Numbered from the stretch's first letter, positions 11,629 to 25,872 are shown. The stretch: DNA of 64,000 nucleotides from Diphasiastrum complanatum (GCA_029204225.1 CM055096.1:72111349-72175348); one strand, 5' to 3'. Notes: a model not told the origin generated them from the letters alone. Numbers and translations are program-made.

Positions 11629-13480
11629 GTGCTCAGCTTCTTATTTTCTGGCTTAATGACAACATGTAATCGGAGACCAAGAGGAACCTTTGACGCTATC
11701 ATGATTTGCAATGAAAAGAATGTAGAAGATCAATGGATACCTAGAATATATCAAAAGTGTCAGTGGATATTGTCGCATCCATCTTCAAAAGGCGTGTTCC
11801 GAAACAGAAAAAGATCAAATAACATATATAGAAGTTCTTGGAAAGAAAGGATAATGGATTTCAAAGTTTCAGTTGGTCAATCTATCACAGAAGTTTTAGT
11901 TCAGCATGTTTATCTTCACAAAGAACTCAAAATTCAGGATTTAATCCTCATTATAAGAAGAAATGCAATTGTAAGTATGTGATTAATATTCATGCCCTCA
12001 AATTAGTTTTTTTTATTTGAGAAATCAGCCATTTTTTATTAGTTTTGCAGATTTATATCCATCAAATGTCATCAATGGCAATCAGTTCAATATATTGTAG
12101 GAATAATTGATGTCATACATTCTAATATCGGTTTACTCCAATACAAGGGACGTTCTCCAAAATGCCTCTTGGAGTCGGGAGTATTATTTTATGACCACCT
12201 ATTTTTAGGTAAAAATGGTTTAACTGAATATTAGAGCCATACCCACTACCAAATTTCTCTAGTGAGGAATGGATTTCTCCATATTCAACAATTTAGAAAG
12301 TTTTTGACAAATAACCTATTTGTGGATGTAAATCAATTACTAAGACATATGATTGCTTTTTATGAAATCACAATGGAAAAGGTAAGTGGTAAAATAATCA
12401 TAGTACTTAAGTTAGTATGATTCTCATGAACGGGGCACTTGGACAATCACTCGATCCGAGAGATTTTAACTTCAGTGTCTAGTCAGAAAATGATATCTGG
12501 TGGTTGGCAACTTTCCAAGTACATTTGCTCATTCAATAATGAAATATGATTGAAGTTTTAAATCAAACTAAATAGCTATGTTGATTTCTGAATCTAATGG
12601 TACATTTCTGTTGATAGGTTTTGAAAGAGGATCATGATATTTTATGATGGATATTCTGTAGAAATCTTGTCCTCGGATTGTCAAAGAGCATAAGGATGGT
12701 GTACAGCTAAACATACCTGGGAAAGGGGATTTCAATGTGGAGTGGCATTTGGCAAGTGATTTGAAAACTCTGAAATGCATGCATAATGTTTCTCATGGAG
12801 CCACATCTAAGCATCCATGTATATACTACATGAAACTGGCGAAAGACGTTACAAGAAGTATAGGTATAACAACAGAATATCTGGATTCAAACTGAAAACC
12901 TATATTGCCTATTCCATTGAAAAATATACACATTTGTACTCTTTAGACAGAGGTGAAGATAATAGATAAACTTGTTTATCTTCACATATTATTTGCTTGG
13001 AATACCAAGCCAACATCATCATCAAAACAAGCCATCTTTAGATTAGAAGATGTTCTATCGAAAGCAGGACTCCACAAGGTTCATGTGAAATACAAAAAGA
13101 TGAAAAGCTTTTAGAATAGATTAGCAATTTTCCATGTAAGCCAAGCATAGGAGGAGCAAAAGCACACTCTGTTTGGAAGGAGATAAGCGGCTCAATATTT
13201 CGAGGTAAGAGGTGCAACTAGACTACACAAAGTTGATGTGTGGATAAAATTCAACAGTATGATTAAAATTCTAAGAAAAAATAAATTTACAAATACAGAG
13301 AAGCATATCATCCAATAGACTTGTGTGGAGTTTGATGTCGTATCAAAAGCATGGGGGCCAAATCACATCATGCAGTACATGTCAGTTACTTTGAATGTTC
13401 TTTAATTTCCTATTATTATTCATTTCAATTTTGCTTCTGCTAATTCTATATTTCACTATTATGCAGCACATACTTAGGGA
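11629..13480 (+). pseudogene. Broken gene-like region, possibly a DNA-transposon gene
   Basis: An open frame at 11629-11982 (117 residues) contains a basic, tryptophan-containing segment (IYQKCQWILSHPSSKGV) and is not recognised. Further on, around 12679-12865, another frame stays open for about 60 residues and reads GDFNVEWHLASDLKTLKC, then HGATSKHPCIYYMK. The pattern of an aspartate before LK, then a cysteine and a later PCIY, recalls the region around the second catalytic Asp and a zinc-binding cluster in some uncharacterised DDE transposases. This is a resemblance from memory and not a proven match. Many stops separate the segments, and no terminal inverted repeats were found. Confidence 0.25.
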
Positions 13481-13604
13481 TCACACATCATTTTTTGCCA
13501 ATACCTACAGGAGCGTGAGTATCTAGTCATCACAAGGAATGTAGAAAGCACATTGGCAAGCACGAGCAACATTCCATCGAAACACCCAGCATGGGGGAAC
13601 CAAT

Positions 13605-13757
13605 GAAAAAAGAAGCTACATTATTCAATTGTTTTTGGTTTTACATAAGAGTTCAAATTAGACAGATCACTAAATCTTCAGATTATGACAAGTTCAAAAA
13701 AGCTTGCAAATTCATGGATCAAGAGAGAAGAGCATCATAATCAAATGATATGTACTG
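13605..13757 (+). repeat. Partial third copy of the 5-10 kb repeat unit
   Basis: About 150 bp (from aagctacattattcaattg to gatatgtactga) matches 6320-6470 and 8998-9144 with few changes. In units 1 and 2 this segment abuts the Gypsy RT; here it abuts different DNA. The right end of the shared segment therefore marks a junction. Confidence 0.85.
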
Positions 13758-13784
13758 ATTGTATAAGTATTGACTATAAAAATA

Positions 13785-14060
13785 CAAAATACAATGTTTT
13801 CACTCTTCATCATCAGTTTTTGTACCTCCTTCAATGGTTGTACTGTCATGAAGAAATTCTCTCCTTGAGTATGCATCTAATAGATGTGCATTATCCTTGT
13901 TTCCACTAAGTTCAATATATGTAGAGAGTACAATGAATAATGAGAGCTCCTTAAAGGAACATTCTCATCAGTAAAACCTAGAATGTTCAAAACATAAGAT
14001 CTCTGAAAATGATCTTATTTGTCTTAACAAATTTATGTCTTCCTAGATAATAAGATAAAG
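13785..14060 (-). repeat. Inverted diverged copy of the 3' end of the gene fragment at 3.77-3.99 kb
   Basis: Read on the - strand, this stretch repeats the 3770-3990 sequence (words such as aaatttgttaagacaaata, tcttatgttttgaacattct and the C-terminal codons for a DDE-rich tail), with indels. The two copies face each other about 10 kb apart. Confidence 0.75.
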
Positions 14061-14064
14061 CAGT

Positions 14065-14870
14065 ATGTCATCTAAAAATACCACGAGAAATTTCTCCAGA
14101 TATGGACGAAGAATATTGTTCATCATCTGCTGGAAGGTTGTCGGGGCAAGAAAGAGATACAATGAGATATATAGTCTTTCTTTAAGGACTCATTCCTAGC
14201 ATAAAACCACTCTTTACCTAGGATTACATCCACCTTATCTAGATTCATGACATGAAAAGACAAACTATCTACATAGTCTTGAATCTTCAACAACACGTGG
14301 GGGACAAAATGGTCCCAGACCTGCTACTCTCCACCAGCTGCCATCCTAACCACATACTTGTGGTCACTTGGTGCGGTTGCCAACTGCAGCTTCTACACCA
14401 ACTTAGCATTAATAAAATTATGCATAGAACCGTCGTAAAAAAGAACACTCATAGGTTGGCTGCCTACGAACCCACTCATGCAAATGAGGTCATGAGGTCC
14501 AAACACTACAGTATTAAAACAACAATTTCTACAAACTGTGTCATCTTTAAAAGATACATCAATGCAAGAAATAGAAGAATTACCTAGTGCCTTAAAAGAG
14601 CGGCCAACTCTTCTTTCATCTCTTCGAGCAGTCCTTGGAAAGTTGCCCCTTCTCCATACAAGAGAAACACAACCCGTTGCTTTTGGCCTTGTCGCAGTTC
14701 GCTCTCTCCAACCGGGGGTATAACTGGCGTCCCATACCACCAGCCATCGCACTCGGCTCTCTCTAGCACACATCTCCTGGCCTGAAGATACATCCTGGCT
14801 CATGCACATGCTCTCCATCCACCAACTCCCAGGTAGACTGAGTGAATGGCAAGAGGGAAACCCCACCACT
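14065..14870 (-). pseudogene. Ty3/Gypsy gag-protease-RT remnant
   Basis: On the - strand the left-to-right order is reversed. Near 14400-14440 a retroviral-type aspartic protease is recognisable (FYDGSMHNFINAKLV, where the family normally has D-S/T-G). Then comes a stretch around 14195-14235 reading VDVILGKEWFYARN, which follows the protease in Gypsy polyproteins. Near 14070-14150 an RT piece reads [20 protein letters not shown], with the two catalytic aspartates intact. The ORF at 14393-14869 covers the upstream gag-like part, which is arginine-rich. RT motifs between these parts are missing, so this is an internally deleted element. Confidence 0.7.
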
Positions 14871-14982
14871 ACATAGGCATAGCACAGTGGGTCCCATCAA
14901 GCACGATCCTGCCGGTGACATGTGACCACCTAGGATGGTGATGCATGGCACCCAAACATGTCGAAAACTCTAGTCCTGCGTC

Positions 14983-15936
14983 ATGCCCCTTGCGAGGCCA
15001 TCACTGAAGGGTGTCACCATCAAGTGGATAACACAAGATCAAGTAGATGCTTCTTCAAGTGGCAAAAAGAAGAATAGATCAAAGCTCAAGTGCTTCTATT
15101 GTGGCATCCAAGGACACTTTGCAAGTGAGTGCTACAAGAAGAAGAGAGATCCAGGAGACAAGCAAGGTAATCTTACTCTTGATGAGGATGGTTTGGATGT
15201 TCAAGATGCAAATGATGATGCTTTTGTGATGTCTTCATGTATGCATGCTAATGATGGAGATATAGATCCTTGGTGGATTGATAGTGGAGCAAGTTCACAC
15301 ATGACCTTTCACAAAGGGCACTTCACTTCTTTGTTGGAATAGGAATGTTCATTTGGAGGATGTCTTGTTTATTCAATCTATTACTAAGGATTTGCTTAGT
15401 GTGAGTCGAATGCTAAGTAAAGGCCTCAAGGCCCGAGTTTGATGGAGATGCTTGTATGATCAAAAGGAAGGATGTCTTGATTGAAAAAGGTAAAAGGCAA
15501 GGAAAGTTGTTCAAACTAGATGCTTGTGTTATTGCTAACAAGTTGTATGTGTTGCAAGAGATCAAATACCTATTCAAGAGCTTTGGCATAAAAGGATAGG
15601 ACACCTCAACTTCAAGTCATTGGAGGTAATGGCTAGAAAGAAGGTTGTGATAGGTCTTCCAAGTTCCTTAAGTGGTATCAATCATGTTTGTGAGTCTTGT
15701 GCTTTGTCAAAGTCACATAGACTACCTTATACTATATCTATATCTAGATCTACAAAGCCTTTTCAACTTGTACATTCGGACCGAATATGGCCATAACAAG
15801 GTGGAGCTTCAACATGTGTCCTCAAGGGAATGTGTAGCTGATATCTTCACCAAAGCATTGGAAAAGGACTTGTTCATGAAGCATAGGACTTCACTTGGAG
15901 TGTTATCAAAGTATATGCTAAAACTAGTTGAAGGAG
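14983..15936 (+). pseudogene. Copia remnant: gag zinc knuckle, protease, integrase N-terminus, RNase H end
   Basis: The frame at 14983-15342 carries a CCHC zinc knuckle (CFYCGIQGHFASEC) and then the protease signature WWIDSGASSHMT. After a TAG it continues in broken frames with SITKDLLSVSRML, ELWHKRIGHLNFKS and CESCALSKSHR (integrase HHCC finger). At about 15770 it jumps directly to the C-terminal end of RNase H (ELQHVSSRECVADIFTKAL), ending in TGA at 15939-15941, just inside the 3' LTR. The catalytic integrase, RT and most of RNase H are deleted. The attached 3' LTR shows this was a full element once. Confidence 0.88.
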
Positions 15937-16583
15937 TGTGAAAGATTCAACTAGTTTGAGCATATTTGCTATATTTCCATATTTGACATATTGAGGCCAA
16001 CTTTGTTTTTAGACTTAGAGATTGACTTTTCAAAGTTCATTAGTCTAAATCTCATTTGTAAAAACACTTTTTGAAAGTGTGGTAGAATTAGAATGTGAGT
16101 TTGAGTAGATTCAAATTTGAATATTGGGTACTTTGAATCTAGACCCAAGATAGTAGGGTTAACATTTTGGAGAGAAAGCCAAGTGGCCAAATAGGGCTTT
16201 GACCTGTTATAAAAGAAGGAAACTCATGGAGAGACATATCTTCTCTCTTATCTATCTCATTTCATGCTTATACATGGTTCTCTTGGGTTCTACTATCCAT
16301 TGGTGCACTATACTTGTGATTGCTTGCAATTCTATGTGTAGAATGATCTATGTTTGCTATTTTTGGATCCACCAGTGTGAAATACAGTAGCTTGCTGGTT
16401 TTGTATGGACAGCAATATTACATTATCATTTGATTCATGTTTGATCAAGTTCTATTGAGTTTGCATCTCATTTTGTGTGTAGATGCTGATTTTTCTACAT
16501 TGGTGACATTGGTAGGATATCTTCTTTTGTAACCCAAGATCTCTTTAGTAGATTGGATCATCAATGATCTGAAATCTTTCACA
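15937..16583 (+). repeat. 3' LTR of the Copia remnant, 647 bp
   Basis: It begins TGTGAAAGATTC right after the purine-rich aaggag and ends ATCTTTCACA, giving the TG...CA ends and a 9-bp inverted terminal match typical of LTRs. It contains a TATA-like ataaaagaagg near 16208. A related, diverged LTR starts at 47428 after another Copia fragment. No 5' partner LTR is present, so no target duplication can be read. Confidence 0.88.
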
Positions 16584-16639
16584 CCAAATACCTCTCACTT
16601 ATTAACTAGGTTTAGGCTTGCCTTGATATTCACAAACCC

Positions 16640-17138
16640 TCCAATAGCCTACAACATTTGCCCTACCACCAATTGGCCACGGGATTGCTTAGTAGCTTGT
16701 ATAGTGAGGCACGTTAAAGTTGCCCAGCAATCCAGTGCCTTAGTGTCCCAAGTGGCCAAAGGTGGCATGGTTAAGATGAGTGGAGGAAGAGGTGCAGTCA
16801 TGGAAATGGTGGTTATGGGAGAAATGGTGGTGGTAGTGATGGTCGTGATTAGGGGGGTGGTTATGGCAGTGAAGAGAGAGGTGGTGATGGCAATTATGGT
16901 CGGAATGACAATTAGACAAATAGAGGATGAGGTGAGTGGAAAAGTGACGATAATGGGTTGTGACGTGATGATGGCTAGAGTTTTGATGGGGGAAGATGAG
17001 GTTGTCACAACTGTTGATGAGATGGGCAAGGTGGCAGCTGGACGGATGGGGATAGAGGTCGTAGATGTGATATTCATGAAGGGGGAAGAGTTGGTAGGGC
17101 TGGTGCATGCGGGTATGCGTGTGGATGGGTGATGTCAT
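16640..17138 (+). other. Low-complexity G-rich segment, possible decayed RGG/glycine-rich coding sequence
   Basis: Dense ggtggtnatgg-type words give ORFs on both strands that consist mostly of Val/Met or His/Thr. One + strand frame reads as Gly/Asn/Asp/Arg-rich (GGYGRNGGGSDGRD) with a few stops, as expected for a decayed glycine-rich RNA-binding or gag tail. No further identification is possible. Confidence 0.35.
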
Positions 17139-17139
17139 A

Positions 17140-17940
17140 GGGGATGCACGACTGGCGACTTTTGGCTAGTATCTAGTAGCGCGATCATGTCTTTGGGGGG
17201 AGGTTGAGATGGGCTAGCTACTTGGTAGTGTGAGGAGGCGTTTAGACACCTAGATTCTCTAGGTGGGCGATGGCTAGGGCGGTAATAAGACCACCGTAGG
17301 TGATCCTGGTAGGATGCTTGAAAGTTGCTTGTAGCTCCTTCATTAGAATGGAAGCCCAATCATAGATGGTGTTGGGGCCATCCATCATGGCTATCATAAC
17401 CACGATTAGCTTGGGTGCGCAGAGTGGGTGATGGGAACTCATGAGGATGGTGGCAGATAGAATATCTATCACCTCTTGGAGAGGACAACATAATCTTGTC
17501 CCTTATGGGTGACTGAGAAATGTTCAGTATCGAAAGTGGTGAAGGCCTTCTGGACTACATAAGGGTCCTGGCTGAGGGGTACCTGAATGTTGGCTAGGCC
17601 AGCAGTTGTCAAAACCACAAGGCAACCATCAGTGCGAAGGGATGTGATTTCTTGCACGGTAAGCATCGGCAATATGGTATATTGGACAGTGTGCGTGTGT
17701 AGGGGGTCGGCATATAAATCGGAGAGATATTTCTCCCTCCTCTCAGTTGGGGGAAGTGGATGTAGTTGGGGAGGATGATCCAGTCTACTGAGAAACAAAC
17801 GTCGAGGTAGTGGTTCAAGAGGACGATGTGGGGTTGGGAAGGGCTAGGATGGCAGGCCGATGGGACTGCACTTCTCATGACTCTCACCTGTTGGCCAAGG
17901 GGAGCGGAGGTGCCTGAAAGTCGACATTTTGGTGCCATAT
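17140..17940 (-). pseudogene. Broken ORF resembling plant transposon-associated (gag-like) protein
   Basis: Two adjacent - strand frames (17469-17938 and 17135-17472) look like parts of one protein. The second ends in DWASILMKELQATF and YGGLITALAIAHLENLGV. A tryptophan-containing helix followed by a 'YG-LIT' segment near the C-terminus is reminiscent of the 'putative plant transposon protein' domain found in many plant retroelement gag-like proteins. The similarity is from memory and is weak. A comparable pattern (NWSGFISRHL, then SLGYIFFYLAQ) occurs at 26.3-26.5 kb. Frameshifts make it a pseudogene. Confidence 0.35.
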
Positions 17941-17947
17941 GGACAAA

Positions 17948-18426
17948 TCAGGCTATGATTCTGGGTTGGAGGATTAGACTTAGGACTAGGAGGCTGTAGG
18001 CGAGCAAAGGGTCTAATGGAGAGTAATAGGTTGTAGTAGGCTGATGGAGAGTAATAGGTTGTAGTAGTCCAGTAATGGGCTCTGATGGCGAGTGATAGAA
18101 TTTGGTAGAGAATGGTCTCAGGAGGCTTCCGATCAATCTACGAGTAAAGATGGTGTATGGGTGGCAAGCAATCTCATATGGCAGGTAATGGAGTTCGGCG
18201 AGTAAATGGCTTAGATGGCGAGTAATGATAGATGGCAGAAAATGGTGTTTGGAGGGTGCTGGTAGGTCAGCGAGTAAGTCGAATGTCTGATGGCTAAAAA
18301 TTGAGGTTGGCAAGTAATGATGGTTGTCGGTGAGCAATGGCAAAAAATAGACGAGAAATGTGCAAAAAATATGCGAGTAATAACTTTGATTTCTTGCGCC
18401 ATTATATAGGGGTGACAATTACTCAC
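17948..18426. repeat. Degenerate minisatellite with a gagtaatgg-type core
   Basis: The words gagtaatag, ggcgagtaatg and aagtaatga recur every 20-35 bp, including a nearly exact 32-bp duplication at about 18015-18075 (tgatggagagtaataggttg). The - strand ORF of 156 residues across it is the translation of this repeat and has no recognisable domain. Confidence 0.5.
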
Positions 18427-20404
18427 CTACTACTATATTTAGAGTCTGGTCCTATCAATGCCAAATTATTAACGTTTACATTGTGCACAGTTCGTTTTCC
18501 GATCAACTACCAGATTTGAGAGACTTTCTAATCAGAAACTCCCGTTGTTTACTAAAAATGACAATTTTATCATAAATTGAGCCAAACTCTTAGCTGGGCT
18601 GAAATTTTTCTGGATAGACTTGATCATGTGTGCATCTGCAATAGAGGACAATATTGGCAGGGACGTGGACTGTCAAAAATAAAAGTAGTGCTCTTTTTGG
18701 GCTGCTCAGGGTGTTTCGAAGACATTTTTACAAAGAGAAAAGGAGAAAAACGGGTAGGGCAAGTTGGGGTTTTGTACATCAGGTAAGGGTAGTTGTACAA
18801 GGTGGGATTTTAGATACAGGGTTCTGATGGCACACATCTAACATACTGAACTAGATCTAACCTAATTCCTACTTGGATTAACAAGATCTAAAGAAAATTA
18901 AGGCTAGGCTACGCAATTGGCTTTAATCTAATTTGATCAAAATTTTAATTTATCTATCTAGATATAACGACACCCTAGATTTAAACTATCTGAGGCTAAG
19001 GATACTTAACCTAGACCTATCTAACCTAATATGTCCAAACGATCTATTCCTAAAAGTATTCTAATCCTAGATATGCTACTCTATAGATCACAGTCGATTA
19101 TCCTAAGGCTAAACTAACCCTAAGTCTGTCCTAGCTGATCTAATTGGTCTAGCTACTTTAAGATCTACATGACTAATCTCCTAGATCTAAACTAACTAAT
19201 TTAAACCAATCTGTTTTCTAGGGTCTAGGTCATCTAATTGAATACTATTGATCTACTTAGAATTTACTACTATAGCCCTCAACTAAGGTTTCAGCCTTAG
19301 AAATTAAGACCACGACCACATGATATTCTTTAACGCTGACCACATATGGACAAATTGCAACAACCATGAATGCCAATCTGGTTTGACTTATGCATATTGG
19401 TCTGATCACTCTCCAATATACTTCTACTACAAAATGAAAAGCCACCAAGCAACATTAATTGCTCATGAATGAAGAACATATATTTGAAATCTATGTTGTA
19501 ACTCCAACTATCTTTGACATAATATATACAATCAAAGAGTCTAATATAATATTGATAAAAGTATATTTCAAGTATATGTTAAAACTTCAACTGTCTTTCA
19601 CATTTTCTAACATCTAACATCCTTCCATCAAATATAAAAATGATTTGTTGCTTTGAGAAACCAACTAACATATTAACCTTATCGTGTCACAAAGTCAATC
19701 GCAAACTCAATAATCTCACTATAATCCATCATGGATTATTTTGTCCAATACAACATAATTAAAATTAATATCAAATTGCATAAATCAAAACCAAATCATA
19801 AATCCATTTCATAAACTAAACTCAAACAAAACCAACTATGACCATGTTCAGCAAAATATATACAATCACATCAAATATAATCAATCATGAATTATGTTGT
19901 CTAATACAACAAAATCATCAACAAATCTTATCAATTTGTTGTAACTTTTAAATTTATATTCAAAACTTAGAACAAACCAAATATCCAATTTTTAATAATA
20001 CAATACAAACTTATCAAGATCGTGCACATATTTCAAAATCAAAATATAAATTCATTGCACAAAACATTTTCCACACTTTTTTAAATTCTATTTTCAGCTT
20101 ATTATTCTCATTTAATGTCGCAAATGCCTTACCATAATTCTAAACTTTTAGGATTTTTGATATTATGACATGGAAAGGCCTTTGTGGTACAAGTAGCAGA
20201 GGCTAGGCATTAGAGGAGTTTCAAACTAGAAAAAGACCCTATAAGAAATGCCACACAAGATGAGAAAAAAAAAGTCTAAATAAATAAAACAATATTTTTT
20301 ATTTGTTTGCCCACACTACTCCCAAAGCCTACACCACTCCCAATGATACAGTTGTGGTTAAGCAAACCAATTATTGTTATGGTCGCGTATTGTTTACCCA
20401 CAAT
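18427..20404. other. Intergenic, no gene seen; CTAG-rich block
   Basis: From about 18830 to 19260 the sequence is crowded with ctaga, ctaac and cctag words and has almost no longer repeats. The rest (19260-20400) is strongly AT-rich with scattered aatcaa/ataca words. No ORF, RNA gene or element end could be supported. Confidence 0.5.
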
Positions 20405-20620
20405 TTAACAAATATGATTTTGAATGTATAATCAAAATATGAGCGCCATCTTGAAGTGAAATTCTAAATATGAGCGCCATCGCCATATTTGAATAAGGAG
20501 GGGATCACCATTATAAAAGCTCTCATCCAGATTTGGCTATCTTGCAGCCCTCCTCAATGAGCACATTGCTAGTTAGTTTCAAGTTGTTCGATAGTTACTT
20601 GGGCTCGTGCATGTAGGAAC
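20405..20620 (-). repeat. Inverted diverged copy of the 5.34-5.69 kb segment
   Basis: On the - strand the words acaacttgaaactaactagc, aatgtgctca, tatggcg, ccaagatggc and tcaaaatcatat follow the order seen in 5400-5690, with gaps. This shows that the non-coding part of the 2.7-kb duplicated unit belongs to a dispersed family. Confidence 0.7.
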
Positions 20621-21325
<705 letters not shown>

Positions 21326-22085
21326 TTCTTAGCGTCTTTTCCATGCCAAAAGGCATATAAGACGAACGAGTACATCAAATAAAGTGGAACCAAGACAGAG
21401 CAATGTCATCAAACAACATAACTCAAAACCAAACTAACTAAGAAGAGGATAATGTCCTGGATTATATGGTACGAAGACCATTTACAGATTCAACTGGCAT
21501 CTCTTCAATGCTCTAATTCTCTCACTAACTCTAAACAATCTCAGATCTCTCATTAATAGCAACATGTTTAATATCTACAAAGCGAATAATACCATTCCTG
21601 TAGATCAGTCGCTTTCCATTCGTTAGAGCCTCCTGTTTTGTTTCTTTCCGCTCTTGAACCTGAATGAACATAAGGTCTTCATCCAGGTATATTGTGGTGC
21701 CCCGCAGTGTAGATCTCTTCCCTAACACTTCATGGCGACCAGTTGCAGATGAAAAGCGTATGACAAGTGTACTTGGATCTTTCTTAGGCAACCATGCAAT
21801 ATCCATATCTTTGTGGTGGTGTTGAAGACTCTCTTCAAGAAACTTTTTAGCTTCACCAATAGCATCATGGGAGTTCGTAATACCTCTGACTCGGACATTG
21901 AGAGCCTTTTGCTCTCGCAAACGACTCTTGATGAACGTAGTTGAGATAAATGAGGGTGGAGGTGGTAGAACAACACTATTAGAAACTTTACGCACATTTG
22001 CCCAGGAATGGACAGCGGTGTGATGTTGTTCCTCTTGACTTTCAAGTTGTTGGATCTTTGCTGAAGTAGTCGAATGAGAGGACAA
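21326..22085 (-). mobile_element. LINE-like retroelement copy A: ORF1-like frame plus 3' untranslated end
   Basis: On the - strand this unit runs from an open reading frame (22085-21531) straight into a 3' region of about 200 bp ending with a ttggcatggaaaagacgc-type word and a CTT/CT tail. The 3' region is shared with copies B (23590-23794) and C (24117-24405), which are in the opposite orientation. The tail resembles plant L1-type LINE 3' ends, which often carry an ataaa word before a simple tail. No reverse transcriptase (ORF2) lies between ORF and 3' region, so the copy is either an internal deletion or a naturally short, non-autonomous form. It is flanked on both sides by arrays whose CT strand is the element's own strand. 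Confidence 0.6.
21531..22085 (-). CDS. ORF1p-like RNA-binding protein fragment, 184 residues
   Basis: The frame is open from a TGA inside the 5S-like sequence to TAG at 21531. It has no ATG near its start (the nominal start is TTG), so the true N-terminus is probably lost. The first third is polar (KIQQLESQEEQ, coiled-coil-like). The middle (ALNVRVRGITNSHDAIGEA) and the later part (STLVIRFSSATGRHEVLGK, then TIYLDEDLMFIQVQERKE and GIIRFVDIKH) show the layout of L1-type ORF1p. There an RRM-like domain is followed by a C-terminal domain with a '-F-x-x...R..VL.....L.G..I.L..DL' pattern. This assignment rests on layout and remembered patterns; no search was possible. Such proteins bind element RNA and chaperone reverse transcription. 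Alternatively it could be another small RNA-binding protein. Confidence 0.45.
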   Translation of the reverse strand: MSSHSTTSAKIQQLESQEEQHHTAVHSWANVRKVSNSVVLPPPPSFISTTFIKSRLREQKALNVRVRGITNSHDAIGEAKKFLEESLQHHHKDMDIAWLPKKDPSTLVIRFSSATGRHEVLGKRSTLRGTTIYLDEDLMFIQVQERKETKQEALTNGKRLIYRNGIIRFVDIKHVAINERSEIV

Positions 22086-22096
22086 AAAGTGGTAGA

Positions 22097-22189
22097 GGGT
22101 GCGGCACGCGGACTTCCCGGGAGGTCACCCATCCCAGTACTATTTAGGCCCAAGCACGCTTAACTTCGGAGTTTTGATGGGATCCGGTG
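22097..22189 (-). rRNA. 5S rRNA fragment, 5'-truncated (pseudogene)
   Basis: The - strand reads as plant 5S rRNA from about nucleotide 25 (caccggatcccatc) to the 3' end (gtgccgcaccc). It includes the internal promoter parts: the box A region (gttaagcgtgcttgggc), and the intermediate element and box C region (gatgggtgacctcccggg). The first 24 nucleotides are replaced by unrelated sequence that leads into the CT array. Several substitutions occur relative to the usual plant sequence. A T5 tract follows at 22084-22088, so Pol III would probably stop there. It lies immediately upstream of the ORF1-like frame. Confidence 0.92.
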
Positions 22190-22204
22190 TACTACTGTAG
22201 AGCT

Positions 22205-24805
<2,601 letters not shown>

Positions 24806-25690
24806 GATTATTTTTTTGTCCCTTGTAAATTTCTACATACTTTGAAAATTTTGATACTCGACTCTAATTTTTCACATTTTTCCGAGACGGGATTGACTCA
24901 AAAAAAAAATCCGTAATTTTTCGAGACATCCAGATTTTGTCGAGTCCTCTCTACTTTTTTTGATCCAAAATTCCACCGACATTCCCCCATGATAGCTTGC
25001 ATCTGCCGCCTACTCTCAAATTTTCCTATAAATTCGTCGCACGCTCATTTCTTCCCTTCATAATTCTCAAGAGAGCTCATGTCAGATTAGCAAATCTCTG
25101 GCACTGTTTTGTCTTCTAATCTAATTCAGCCGATTTCAACTCCACACTGATCGCTCTCAAAAATACTTTCATACAACTGTTCTTCAGAGCCAGTTGCAGC
25201 CGCCATTAATTCCAAATTGACTATTATCTCCATTGCTCCTTCACGTGCATGCATCATCTGATTCACTTGCCACGTGAATCCAGCTGCCATCTTCAGCTCT
25301 ATCTTAATCCGCCATCTTTCACAGGTACCCTCTGCTTGTATCCTCCACCTGTATCTGCTATTTGTATACGCCATTTGTATCTGCTATTTGTATATGCCAT
25401 CTGCATCCGCCATCTTTCACTCTATTTGTATCCACCATCTTTCACAGGTACCCTCTCTTTGTATCCGCCACTGTACGTATCAGTTCCATCCGCCCACCAC
25501 CACCAAATAGTTCCATCCCACAACAAAATTTGAATCCGCCAGATTGTATCCGCCACCTGCTTTATCTCCAGTCGCCATACTACGTTTTTGCATCAAATTC
25601 CATCCGATGACGGCCACCTTTTTGTATTAGACGACCACCATTTTTTTTTTCTTCTTTTTACTACATCCGCCACCCTCGCGCTGCTTTTTG
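24806..25690. repeat. Region with degenerate repeats of a ccgccatcttt-type word
   Basis: No clear gene. From about 25300 to 25600 the words tatccgccatctttca, tgtatctgctatttgtata and caggtaccctct recur irregularly. In translation this gives YPPSFTGTL-like peptides in several frames. The upstream part (24806-25120) is AT-rich with poly-A and poly-T runs. Confidence 0.45.
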
Positions 25691-25872
25691 AATTTTTCGA
25701 GTTCGTCTATCTTTCGAGTTTCGTCTATTTTTCGAGTTTTGTCTGTTTTTCGAGTTTCGTTTGTTTTTTGAGTTTCGTCTGTTTTTTGAGTTTCGTCTAT
25801 CTTTCGATTTTCGTCTATTTTTCGAGTTTCTCTATTTTTTTGAGTCTCCTCACTTTTCGATACCTTTGCATC
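25690..25872. repeat. Minisatellite, about 18-bp unit tttcgagtttcgtctgtt
   Basis: About nine imperfect copies of an 18-bp unit. Because 18 is a multiple of three, all frames stay open, giving a Phe-rich + strand ORF and a Glu/Thr/Lys-rich - strand ORF (ETQKTDE repeats). Both are more likely artefacts than genes. Confidence 0.85.

Noticed and set aside
14252-14587. Plus-strand ORF of 111 residues
   Set aside because: It is the shadow of the Gypsy protease remnant on the minus strand.
16623-17138. Three overlapping ORFs of 130-170 residues (Val/Met-rich, Thr/Ile-rich and His-rich)
   Set aside because: All arise from G-rich low-complexity DNA. None has a domain, and they contradict each other.
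22097-22189. A functional 5S rRNA gene
   Set aside because: The first 24 nucleotides are missing and base changes occur, so the folded RNA could not form its terminal stem.
22084-22200. Cassandra-type TRIM element carrying 5S sequence in its LTR
   Set aside because: No TG...CA LTR ends, no second LTR and no primer site around the 5S segment; it sits between a CT array and an ORF instead.
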